A stretch of 8,030 nucleotides of DNA from Candidatus Geothermarchaeota archaeon (GCA_030601715.1 JAUWBL010000040.1:1-8030), one strand, 5' to 3'. Shown: positions 1 through 6,427, counted from the stretch's first letter. Numbers and translations: made by a program. The notes: generated by a model not told the origin, from the letters alone.

Positions 1-20
1 GCGATTTCCTCTCGTTTTCT

Positions 21-854
21 ATGAAGGTCGAACTTCTCAGTGTGAGCACGCCTCAGGGAGTTGAGCTGGACGGAGCTCACTATCGCTACGAGGAGGAGAG
101 GTCGGATAGGGCTTTCTGCCTCCTTCACGGCAAGACTATGAACTTCTACGTGGGGATGCCGAGGTTTCTCCCACCCGTCTTGGTGGAGGAGGGATACGAT
201 TGCCTCAGCCTGAACCGCTCGGGCCATGGCATCGGGTCGATCCGTGACAGCTTTAAGCCCTTGGGGGATGCGTGGACGACCTTCAGGCAACATTTGGAGG
301 ACGTGGAGACCGCTGTCAGGTACCTGAAGGAGCTGGGATATCAGGAGATTCTCTTGGCTGGCCACAGCTTGGGGGGCTACTTGGCGGGGACCTATGCGGC
401 GGGGGATAGGGATGTGAAGGGTTTGGTTCTGGCGTCTCCGATCGGCTCCTTCCACCTCTCTACCATGCCGCTTTTCGCGCCAGAGGATGAGAGGGTTCGT
501 GTCTTCGAGGAGGCGAGGCGTCTGGTGGGGGAGGGAAGAGGCGAGAGGATGTTAGCCATCTCCGAGTGGCCTTATCTCGTATCCGCGGAGACCCTGATGA
601 CGAATTTGATGCAGCAGGAGGAGGCGCCTCTCCTTGCAGAGTCGGTACGGAAAGTCGAGGCGCCGACGCTGCTGGTGTTCGGCACTGAGGGGGTGGAAGC
701 GCAGCTAGGAGCTGAGGCGCACGCGCTGTTGGAGGCTTCGGCGGCTCGTGAGAAGAGGTTGATCATGCTGAGGGGCAGTGACCACTTCTACAACGGATTT
801 GTAGAGGAGTTCTGTTCCGCCGTTTTAGAGTGGCTCAGACATGTCGACCTCTGA
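21..854 (+). CDS. alpha/beta hydrolase superfamily protein
   Basis: This 277-residue protein has the layout of a single-domain cytoplasmic alpha/beta hydrolase (esterase, lipase or peptidase type). The oxyanion-hole HG is at residues 36-37 (LLHGKT). The nucleophile elbow GHSLGG is at 114-119, making Ser116 the nucleophile. GSDHF at 252-256 supplies catalytic His255. The acid is odd: the strand that normally reads G-T-E-D has GTEG at 221-224, so Gly224 sits where the usual Asp is, and Glu223 or Glu226 would have to serve. No signal peptide or membrane segment is seen. The ATG is preceded by only 20 bases of window and shows no ribosome-binding site, so a start further upstream cannot be excluded. 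The substrate is not predictable. Family assignment is firm; the link to the sugar genes downstream is only proximity. Arginine codons are mostly AGG/AGA (about 13 of 20 by hand). Confidence 0.9.
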   Translation: MKVELLSVSTPQGVELDGAHYRYEEERSDRAFCLLHGKTMNFYVGMPRFLPPVLVEEGYDCLSLNRSGHGIGSIRDSFKPLGDAWTTFRQHLEDVETAVRYLKELGYQEILLAGHSLGGYLAGTYAAGDRDVKGLVLASPIGSFHLSTMPLFAPEDERVRVFEEARRLVGEGRGERMLAISEWPYLVSAETLMTNLMQQEEAPLLAESVRKVEAPTLLVFGTEGVEAQLGAEAHALLEASAAREKRLIMLRGSDHFYNGFVEEFCSAVLEWLRHVDL

Positions 855-926
855 GCCCGAGCTAACCCCGTTTCTGCTTGTGTGGAATGAACTTGACGGT
901 ATGGATTGGGACATGAAAGACTTAAC

Positions 927-983
927 ATGGCTAGCGTCTTGAACGCTTTCGGCGTGGTCGATCTGCTATTGCGCGCTGGCTGA
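927..983 (+). other. 18-codon open stretch in frame with the SIS gene, ended by TGA
   Basis: From ATG 927 the reading is MASVLNAFGVVDLLLRAG followed by TGA at 981-983. It is in the same frame as the SIS gene and continues into it after the stop. Its third codon positions are mostly G or C and the peptide looks like an ordinary amphipathic helix, so it resembles coding sequence. It could be a short leader peptide, a former N-terminus lost to a stop mutation, a base-call error, or chance. No Shine-Dalgarno sequence precedes the ATG. Confidence 0.25.
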
Positions 984-990
984 GACATCC

Positions 991-996
991 AGGTGG
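991..996 (+). promoter_or_regulatory. Shine-Dalgarno site AGGTGG deciding the SIS gene start
   Basis: AGGTGG matches part of the 16S-complementary consensus GGAGGTGATC and ends five bases before TTG 1002. It overlaps the alternative GTG 993, which has no good site of its own. This favours TTG 1002 as the start. Confidence 0.5.
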
Positions 997-1001
997 CTGG
1001 T

Positions 1002-2147
1002 TTGAGCACAGTTGAGTATGTCAACGGGATCTTCGAGAACCTCTGGGAAGTCGACGAGAGCCAGGTGGGAGATGTATACAACGACCTGAGGAGTGCAGGA
1101 GCCATCATCCCGTCGGGCGAGGGACGCTCCAAGGGAGCTCTGAGCATCGCGTGCAGCGAGATGGGGAAGATGGCCCACGGAAAGGTCGTCGTCGACCGGG
1201 GGGACATCGGGTTCCCCGGTAGAGATCTCGCGGAGGCGGCGCCCGTCCTGAGGAGGCGGCTTGGGCCCGTCTGTCTTCTGATCAACTCCAGCAGCGGGAA
1301 GTCCCTCATGCCCCTGCTCGATGCCCAGAGGTTGGCCTTCTATCTGTCTCGTGTGAAGAACGCGAGGGATTTCAGGATCGACCTGACGACTTCTGATCCG
1401 GGGTCTCCTCTTGGGAAGCTCTCCTCGAAATACGGAAACATGGTCGTGTTGAAGGGAGGCAAGGGCCCAAAGCTTCCGGCTGAGCCGAGGGAGTTCAGGG
1501 AGTACGGCACCATGGAGGACATATTTCCCCTGTCGAGCGGGTTGTTGTTCCACTCCATGGCTGCCGCGATGAGCCATGAAGCCACACCCGACAGGGTCTT
1601 GAAGCTCGCCAGGAGACTCTCCTCGGAGATCTCGGGCGTTGTCGCGGATATGGTCAGCTCCGATTTCTTCGACTTCGTCTTGAATTCCTTGGAGCAACGG
1701 AAGTCTTGCTTCTTCGCGGGGCTCGGAAGCAGCCGGGAGGTGGCTAGGATGACCGCGGTTAGGATCGGGCACGTGAAGAGGGCGTTGGGAGACCACATCT
1801 ACGTGAGCGGCGAGACAGAAACGCCAGCTCCGAGGATCGGCGACATTCTGATTGTTGTTTCGCAGAGCGGAGAAACGGAGATCATGGCGGGGTGGTGTCG
1901 CAACTTCAAGTGGATGGGTGGGCTCATCGCGTCTGTGGTGGGAAAACCGAAGAGCACCATCGAGTCCCTCTCTGATATCTCGTTTGTGGTGAAGAGTGAC
2001 TGGAAGAGGGGCTCGCCCAATAGCTTCTACATCAAGGCGGCATATGCGCTGAGCCCCCTGCCGGTCTACCTGGTGGAGAGGGTGGAGGACAAGGGCTTCA
2101 TTCTGCCGAACTACATCAGACGCTGGCACAGGACGGTCGCTGCTTAG
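1002..2147 (+). CDS. double SIS-domain protein, 6-phospho-3-hexuloisomerase-like
   Basis: This protein of about 381 residues carries two sugar-isomerase (SIS) folds in tandem. Numbered from TTG 1002, the C-terminal one (about 230-345) has GLGSSREVARM, then SGETETPAP (269-277), then SQSGET (287-292). This is the order and spelling of archaeal 6-phospho-3-hexuloisomerase (HxlB/PHI), which interconverts 3-hexulose 6-phosphate and fructose 6-phosphate. The N-terminal half (about 35-155) repeats the plan more loosely: SGEGRSKGAL at 38-47 and NSSSGKS where the second copy has SQSGETE. The usual PHI is one domain of roughly 180-200 residues, so this looks like an internal duplication whose first copy may have lost catalysis. 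Starts are TTG 1002 (Shine-Dalgarno AGGTGG five bases ahead) or GTG 993, three codons longer; the frame is closed by TGA at 981. The stop lies one base from the stop of the opposing F420 gene. A substrate other than hexulose phosphate is possible. Confidence 0.82.
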   Translation: MSTVEYVNGIFENLWEVDESQVGDVYNDLRSAGAIIPSGEGRSKGALSIACSEMGKMAHGKVVVDRGDIGFPGRDLAEAAPVLRRRLGPVCLLINSSSGKSLMPLLDAQRLAFYLSRVKNARDFRIDLTTSDPGSPLGKLSSKYGNMVVLKGGKGPKLPAEPREFREYGTMEDIFPLSSGLLFHSMAAAMSHEATPDRVLKLARRLSSEISGVVADMVSSDFFDFVLNSLEQRKSCFFAGLGSSREVARMTAVRIGHVKRALGDHIYVSGETETPAPRIGDILIVVSQSGETEIMAGWCRNFKWMGGLIASVVGKPKSTIESLSDISFVVKSDWKRGSPNSFYIKAAYALSPLPVYLVERVEDKGFILPNYIRRWHRTVAA

Positions 2148-2148
2148 T

Positions 2149-3183
2149 TCACTCGTACGCTAAGCTCACAGGACTAACCAGGCTCTCGTAGTACTCCCTC
2201 ATCCACGGGAGGATGTCTCGGCCCAGCAGATCTAGGAACCTGTCTTCATTGGGGCTCGCGCTGTGTATGTAGACTCGATCGAAACCCATCTTCAAGAACT
2301 CCCCCAGTCTCTTGATTATGGCGTCGGAGCTGGTCGTGATCAGCCAGGATTCCTTGATCTTCTCGATCTCTTTGGGGCCGACCAGCTCCTCGAACTCGCT
2401 GGGGTGAACTACGTGCTCCCTCCTTCCTCGGGGTATGGCGGTGGGTGCCCAGTAGAGGGCGGAAGCCAGGGCTTGGTCGTAGTCGACGTCGTAGGCTACC
2501 TTGAACTCCATGCATCTGGCGAGCTTAGATGGATCCTTACCCGCTGCCTTCGCTGCGTCGTCCATGGAGTGTATGATCTTCCTGTATCTCTCCAGGCCTC
2601 TGGGGTTGGTCAGGATGCCGTCAGTCATGCGGCCGGCCATGGCCGCGACCCTGACGTTGGAGGTCGCCACGTACAGCGGTATCTTCTTCTTGGGCTTGGT
2701 GTAGAGCTCGGCTCTGCGCAGTGTGTAGTACTTTCCATCGTAGGTCACGGCGGATCCTCTCCACAGCCTCTGGATTATCTCGATGGCCTCCCGGAGTCGG
2801 TCGACCTTCTCCCGGTATCCCATCCAATTGAATCCGAGGGGAGCCTCGTTTAGCTTGTGTCCGGTTCCTATGGTGAGGAAGATGCGTCCAGGGAATAGGT
2901 AGTCAAGGGTGGCGAATGCCTGGGCCACTATTGCAGGGTGGTATCGCAACAGGGGAGTCGTCACGGCTGTGCCGAGCTCGGTTTCGCTGGTCTGGGACGC
3001 TAGCGTCGCGAGCCAGACCCAGGGGAAGCCAGCTTGTCCGCCCTTGTCGCGCCAGGGGTGGAAGTGGTCGCTGGTGACTATCAGGTCGAAGCCCACCACT
3101 TCAGCATGGCGGGCGTAGTGGATCAGGGTGTGGGGGTCGTACTGTTCCTGGGCGGCCCAGTAGCCCACCCTGAGTCGCGGCAT
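2149..3183 (-). CDS. F420-dependent glucose-6-phosphate dehydrogenase-family oxidoreductase (luciferase-like)
   Basis: This 344-residue enzyme belongs to the luciferase-like F420 flavoenzyme fold and matches mycobacterial FGD, recalled from memory, almost without gaps over the first 110 residues. FGD oxidises glucose 6-phosphate to 6-phosphogluconolactone with F420. Conserved F420-site residues are Asp39, His40 and Trp44 (SDHFHPWR), the strand LGTAVTTP near 70-77, RYHPAIVAQAFAT (80-92) and IGTG (105-108). Differences matter: FGD Glu109 is His109 here (GTGHKLNE). The phosphate ligands Lys198, Lys259 and Arg283 align with Arg195, Arg255 and Ser279. The F420 chemistry is therefore credible, but glucose 6-phosphate as substrate is uncertain; another sugar phosphate, sugar or alcohol is possible. 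It starts at an ATG (CAT at 3181-3183) with a TATA-like box 30 bases ahead, so the transcript probably has almost no leader. The protein is soluble, with no signal peptide. The nearby 6-phosphogluconate dehydrogenase supports a pentose phosphate role. Confidence 0.88.
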   Translation of the reverse strand: MPRLRVGYWAAQEQYDPHTLIHYARHAEVVGFDLIVTSDHFHPWRDKGGQAGFPWVWLATLASQTSETELGTAVTTPLLRYHPAIVAQAFATLDYLFPGRIFLTIGTGHKLNEAPLGFNWMGYREKVDRLREAIEIIQRLWRGSAVTYDGKYYTLRRAELYTKPKKKIPLYVATSNVRVAAMAGRMTDGILTNPRGLERYRKIIHSMDDAAKAAGKDPSKLARCMEFKVAYDVDYDQALASALYWAPTAIPRGRREHVVHPSEFEELVGPKEIEKIKESWLITTSSDAIIKRLGEFLKMGFDRVYIHSASPNEDRFLDLLGRDILPWMREYYESLVSPVSLAYE

Positions 3184-3208
3184 TACATCTCACGATGTCA
3201 GGCTTGCT

Positions 3209-3216
3209 GTAAATAT
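3209..3216 (-). promoter_or_regulatory. TATA box for the F420 gene, possibly shared with the divergent cyclase gene
   Basis: On the minus strand ATATTTAC is centred about 30 bases upstream of ATG 3183 and is preceded by the purine-rich ACAAACGG, a plausible BRE. Archaeal TATA boxes sit about 26 bases before the transcript start, so transcription would begin a few bases before the ATG. Read on the plus strand, TAAATATC could serve the cyclase gene with a leader of roughly 20 bases. It is the most AT-rich patch between the two genes. Prediction only. Confidence 0.5.
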
Positions 3217-3262
3217 CCGTTTGTCTACCTTCTATGTGCGGAGCCGACCGTGGGTTCGTGTA

Positions 3263-3955
3263 ATGTTCATCCTTCTTTCTCACTTCCTCGGGGTCGACAC
3301 CCCCGCCTTCGCCGGAGGACCCTCTCTGACCATTTCGCCCATCAAAGAGATAGGTAAGGGAGGCAGCAGCAACAGCTACACCTTGGCCTTCCCAAATCAT
3401 CTAGGAACGCACATCGACGCACCCCTACACTTCGACCCCTTGGGAAAACCTCTTTCGGCCTACGACCTAGAGGATTTAGTCTTCACCCGCCCAGTTCTCT
3501 TGGACATTCCCAAGGAAGATTCCGAGTTGATCCGCAGGGACGACCTGCAGGCAGAAAGAGAGCCCATCTCCAAGGCAGATCTCCTGCTCCTACGTACGGG
3601 GTTCGAGCAATTTCGTGAGACCGATCCCGTCAGATACTCCACGCGGAACCCGGGGCTGTCAGCGGAGGCCGCGGCGTACATTAGCCAGAAGCTTCCGGGT
3701 TTGAGGGGCATCGTCCTTGATACTATCTCGGCCTCTGCTGTCCAGCACCGCGAGGAGGGAAGAAGAGCTCACACAACCCTGCTCTCCTCCCGGAACTTCT
3801 TCATCATTGAAGACGCGGCTCTATCCCGGTACCCCGGAGGAGTCGAGAGAATTCTGGCCTTCCCCCTGTTCGTCGTAGGCGTGGACAGCGCACCGTGTAC
3901 CCTCGTGGCCGAAGCGCATTCATCTAGGCTGGCAGGCCACATTCAACGTCGCTGA
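3263..3955 (+). CDS. cyclase-family metal-dependent hydrolase (KynB/arylformamidase fold)
   Basis: This protein of 230 residues belongs to the cyclase family (Pfam Cyclase), zinc or manganese hydrolases that include the N-formylkynurenine formamidase KynB and isatin hydrolase. Numbered from ATG 3263, the signature HLGTHIDAPLHF is at 46-57, giving metal ligands His46, His50 and Asp52 and the family's conserved His56. The late conserved pair is probably His170 and Glu183. The N-terminal LSHFLGVDTP matches the family's usual LSHPL...TP opening. That opening is why ATG 3263 is chosen over the upstream TTG 3221, which adds 14 residues unlike the family. No Shine-Dalgarno site is evident. The next gene begins 14-29 bases after the stop, so the two are probably one operon. 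The substrate is unknown; no other tryptophan-degradation gene is near, which argues against kynurenine formamidase as its role. A lactone substrate linked to the neighbouring dehydrogenase is conceivable but unproven. Confidence 0.85.
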   Translation: MFILLSHFLGVDTPAFAGGPSLTISPIKEIGKGGSSNSYTLAFPNHLGTHIDAPLHFDPLGKPLSAYDLEDLVFTRPVLLDIPKEDSELIRRDDLQAEREPISKADLLLLRTGFEQFRETDPVRYSTRNPGLSAEAAAYISQKLPGLRGIVLDTISASAVQHREEGRRAHTTLLSSRNFFIIEDAALSRYPGGVERILAFPLFVVGVDSAPCTLVAEAHSSRLAGHIQRR

Positions 3956-3984
3956 ATGATGGATCATGTGTGGGTTTGATGGAC

Positions 3985-5388
3985 ATGGAGCGATGTGAGA
4001 TAGGCCTAGTAGGATTGGGGGTGATGGGACGGAGCCTGGCTCTCAACATTGCTGAGAAGGGATTCTCCGTTGCTGTCTTCAACAGAACCACTCAGACGAC
4101 GAAAGAATTCGCGAGGGATCTGCCGGATAGCCTCCAGCTGATCCCTACCTACACCATGCAACAGCTGACAGACAGATTGGAGAAGCCCCGCCGCATACTC
4201 CTCATGGTCTCCTCTGGGCCCGCCGTGGACAGGGTTCTCGGGCAGCTTAGCGGATACCTGTCTCGTGGCGACCTGGTCATAGACGGGGGCAACTCCCACT
4301 TTCGAGACACGGAACGTCGGGGCTCTGAGCTGGCCGAGCGGGGACTGATGTACCTAGGGCTGGGGGTTAGCGGAGGAAAGGAGGGGGCTCGGAAGGGGCC
4401 GTGCCTCATGGCGGGAGGGGAGGAGGCTGCCTATAGCTTGGTCAAGGAAATGCTGACCACGATAGCGGCTCAGGTTGAGGATGGTCCCTGTTGTGCATTG
4501 CTCGGGCCCGGGGGGGCGGGGCATTTCGTCAAGATGGTTCACAATGGGATAGAGTACGCGGTAATGCAGGTCATCGCGGAGGCCTATGACACCCTTTCCA
4601 CGGGGCTTGGCCGCGAGATAGAGGAGATAGGAGAGGTATTCGCCGAGTGGAGTCGGACGGAGCTGTCCTCGTACCTCATGGAGATAACGGTGGAGGTTCT
4701 CAGGAAGAGAGACTCCGACACGGGGAGACCTCTGGTCAGCGTGATCCTAGATGTAGCCAAGCAGAAAGGGACCGGGAGGTGGACATCGCAGACCGCCATG
4801 GACCTCGGAATCCCTATCCCGACGATCGATGCTGCCGTGTCTGCGAGAATCCTTTCATCCCAGCGGGGATTGAGAGATGAGGCCTCCCGCTTGCTTCGTG
4901 GGGCCAAGGGGATCCTCCAAGAGGGCAGGGACGAGTTCGTGGAGGAGTTGCGGGACGCGGTAGCTTGCTCCATTATCACCGCGTATGCCCAGGGCATGTC
5001 GATGCTTGGGGCGGCTTCGGATCAGCATCGTTATGACATTGAGCTGGCCGAAGTGGCGCGGATTTGGAGAGGGGGCTGCATCATAAGAGCAGAGATTCTT
5101 CAACGGGTAAGGGAAGCGTTTCTCAACAATCCGTCTCTAAGGCATCTTTATCTGGAGGAGTCGTTCGCGGAGGTGCTCAGCGAGAAGCAGGACAACTGGC
5201 GCCACGTGGTCACAAAGGCCAAGGCTGTGGGTGTGCCCGTCCCAGCGATGGGTGCCTCGCTTGACTACTTCGACGGTTACCGACGGGATGTACTGCCCGC
5301 CAACCTGATCCAAGGCCTTCGGGACCGTTTCGGAGCCCACGGCTACAGGCGGGTGGACAGACCGGGGGAGTTCTCCACGCATTGGTAG
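3985..5388 (+). CDS. gnd: 6-phosphogluconate dehydrogenase, decarboxylating
   Basis: This cytosolic enzyme converts 6-phosphogluconate plus NADP to ribulose 5-phosphate, CO2 and NADPH, the last oxidative step of the pentose phosphate pathway. It is the long form: 467 residues from ATG 3985, close to E. coli Gnd (468). Numbered from GTG 3970, the nucleotide-binding GLGVMG is at 15-20. NRT (38-40) after the second strand is the usual NADP 2'-phosphate contact, so NADP is the likely cofactor. DGGNS is at 105-109 and GVSGG at 132-136. The catalytic segment HFVKMVHNGIEY (185-196) holds Lys188, Asn192 and Glu195; KGTGRWT is at 266-272. The C-terminal RDRFGAHGY supplies Arg451 and His457 for substrate phosphate, and the protein ends in the family's THW. 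All key residues are intact. ATG 3985 leaves five residues before IGLVG, as in E. coli; ATG 3979 and GTG 3970 are alternatives and none has a strong ribosome-binding site. It is likely cotranscribed with the cyclase gene. Confidence 0.96.
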   Translation: MERCEIGLVGLGVMGRSLALNIAEKGFSVAVFNRTTQTTKEFARDLPDSLQLIPTYTMQQLTDRLEKPRRILLMVSSGPAVDRVLGQLSGYLSRGDLVIDGGNSHFRDTERRGSELAERGLMYLGLGVSGGKEGARKGPCLMAGGEEAAYSLVKEMLTTIAAQVEDGPCCALLGPGGAGHFVKMVHNGIEYAVMQVIAEAYDTLSTGLGREIEEIGEVFAEWSRTELSSYLMEITVEVLRKRDSDTGRPLVSVILDVAKQKGTGRWTSQTAMDLGIPIPTIDAAVSARILSSQRGLRDEASRLLRGAKGILQEGRDEFVEELRDAVACSIITAYAQGMSMLGAASDQHRYDIELAEVARIWRGGCIIRAEILQRVREAFLNNPSLRHLYLEESFAEVLSEKQDNWRHVVTKAKAVGVPVPAMGASLDYFDGYRRDVLPANLIQGLRDRFGAHGYRRVDRPGEFSTHW

Positions 5389-5426
5389 TGACCCTTGGAG
5401 CAAACTGACCGACGCTTCGAGTAGGA

Positions 5427-6407
5427 TTAAGGCAGTCGACCAGCGCCCTTGAGCACGCGAAGAGCGTTCAATGTGATCATCGTGTTGGGGCCACCGCGCC
5501 CCCAGTCGACCACTTCCACGTTGGACCCTTTGCTCCCCGGCGGTCGCCAGTAGTAGCCCCCAGGGCGCCATCGGCCATCTGGCAGGCGTTTGCCTTCTAC
5601 GATGTCTAGGGCCTCTTGGGCTCTTGGGTCCTTCAGCTTGCCGAGTTGAGAGAGGATTCTGAGCGCTTGGAGAATGTCGTAGTGCCAGTACAGCGGATAG
5701 TGCAGCTTCAGCCATTCAGGATTGACAACATCGCCCGTTCTCTCGGAACGAAACAGGCGATGTCTTAGGAAGAATTCGGCAGTTCGCTGGGCGGCATCTA
5801 GACAGCCTTCATCTCCGGCAGTACGGTGATATTCTGTGAGTCCCCACAACGGGGCTAAGCTCTCGTAGAACGAGGAATGGTGTGCGTGTTCATCCTTGTC
5901 GCAGTTCCATCCTCCGTCTGGCCACTGCCATTCCACCAGCGACTGGGCGAGTTGCCTTACCCGGGGATCGTCCGTCAGTCCCAGACGGCTGCATGCGGCC
6001 AACGCGTTCCCCTCTTGGGACGCGCATCGGCGAACTAGTCCGTTGATTCTCTTGACCCTGCGGCGATGAGTGTCGCCGGTGAGCCACCGAAGTACCTGAT
6101 CCGCAGCTGCCCTGGCACGCGGATCGCCAGCAGGAAGTCCCAGCTCCACCAGAGATACTAGTCGCCAGTGTGCCCCGGTCCACTTCTTGTACGGATGGAC
6201 CCCGAACCCGCCGTTGGATCGTTGCCCGGCCAGCAGGGTACGGACACGTGGTCCATCAGGGATCTGATCTCGCGCTGTCTTGACTTCGGGTGAGTCCATA
6301 GGTTCACCAAGAATCTCCATAAGGGTTGGGTACCGGACTGATGGTTCTTCTCGACCAAGAAGCCAGCGGATTGTAGGATCATCTCGGTTCAAGCTCTTCA
6401 CCTTCAT
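5427..6407 (-). CDS. alpha/alpha-toroid protein with squalene-cyclase/prenyltransferase-type repeats
   Basis: This protein of 326 residues, numbered from ATG 6407, is built of helical-hairpin repeats carrying the QxxxGGW/F motif of terpenoid cyclases and prenyltransferase beta subunits. The motifs are QRSNGGFG (62-69), QWPDGGWNCD (161-170) and RLPDGRW (274-280). The N-terminal EEPSVRYPTLMEILG resembles uncharacterised toroid proteins I recall from bacteria. I see no DxDD motif of class II terpene cyclases and no clear zinc site of protein prenyltransferases, so the enzyme class, if any, is unknown. There is no signal peptide or membrane helix. ATG 6407 is preferred because TGTATACT lies about 25 bases ahead, which fits a leaderless transcript; the 37 extra upstream in-frame codons look non-coding. 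It converges on the 6-phosphogluconate dehydrogenase gene. By hand count it uses about 28 CGN to 8 AGR arginine codons, the reverse of the hydrolase gene at the window start, a possible sign of transfer. Confidence 0.8.
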   Translation of the reverse strand: MKVKSLNRDDPTIRWLLGREEPSVRYPTLMEILGEPMDSPEVKTARDQIPDGPRVRTLLAGQRSNGGFGVHPYKKWTGAHWRLVSLVELGLPAGDPRARAAADQVLRWLTGDTHRRRVKRINGLVRRCASQEGNALAACSRLGLTDDPRVRQLAQSLVEWQWPDGGWNCDKDEHAHHSSFYESLAPLWGLTEYHRTAGDEGCLDAAQRTAEFFLRHRLFRSERTGDVVNPEWLKLHYPLYWHYDILQALRILSQLGKLKDPRAQEALDIVEGKRLPDGRWRPGGYYWRPPGSKGSNVEVVDWGRGGPNTMITLNALRVLKGAGRLP

Positions 6408-6427
6408 CAGATTAGACAGCAATACGC

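Larger units (their letters stand above)
855..1001 (+). other. intergenic leader region before the SIS gene
   Basis: This gap of about 147 bases separates the hydrolase from the SIS-domain gene. I see no hairpin, no run of T and no convincing TATA box; CTTAACAT at 921-928 is the only weak candidate. It holds a short open stretch in the same frame as the SIS gene, listed separately. Confidence 0.4.

Noticed and set aside
966..2129. Long minus-strand open frame of 387 codons opposite the SIS gene
   Set aside because: It is rich in Arg, Pro, His and Asp with no recognisable domain, as expected for the antisense of a GC-rich gene; the plus-strand frame has clear SIS motifs.
3221..3262. TTG-initiated 14-residue extension of the cyclase protein
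   Set aside because: The family begins directly with the LSH...TP segment; the extension is Arg-rich, unlike it, and lies in the likely promoter.
5137..5715. Minus-strand open frame of 192 codons across the gnd end and the toroid gene end
   Set aside because: It overlaps two well-supported genes and has no family features.
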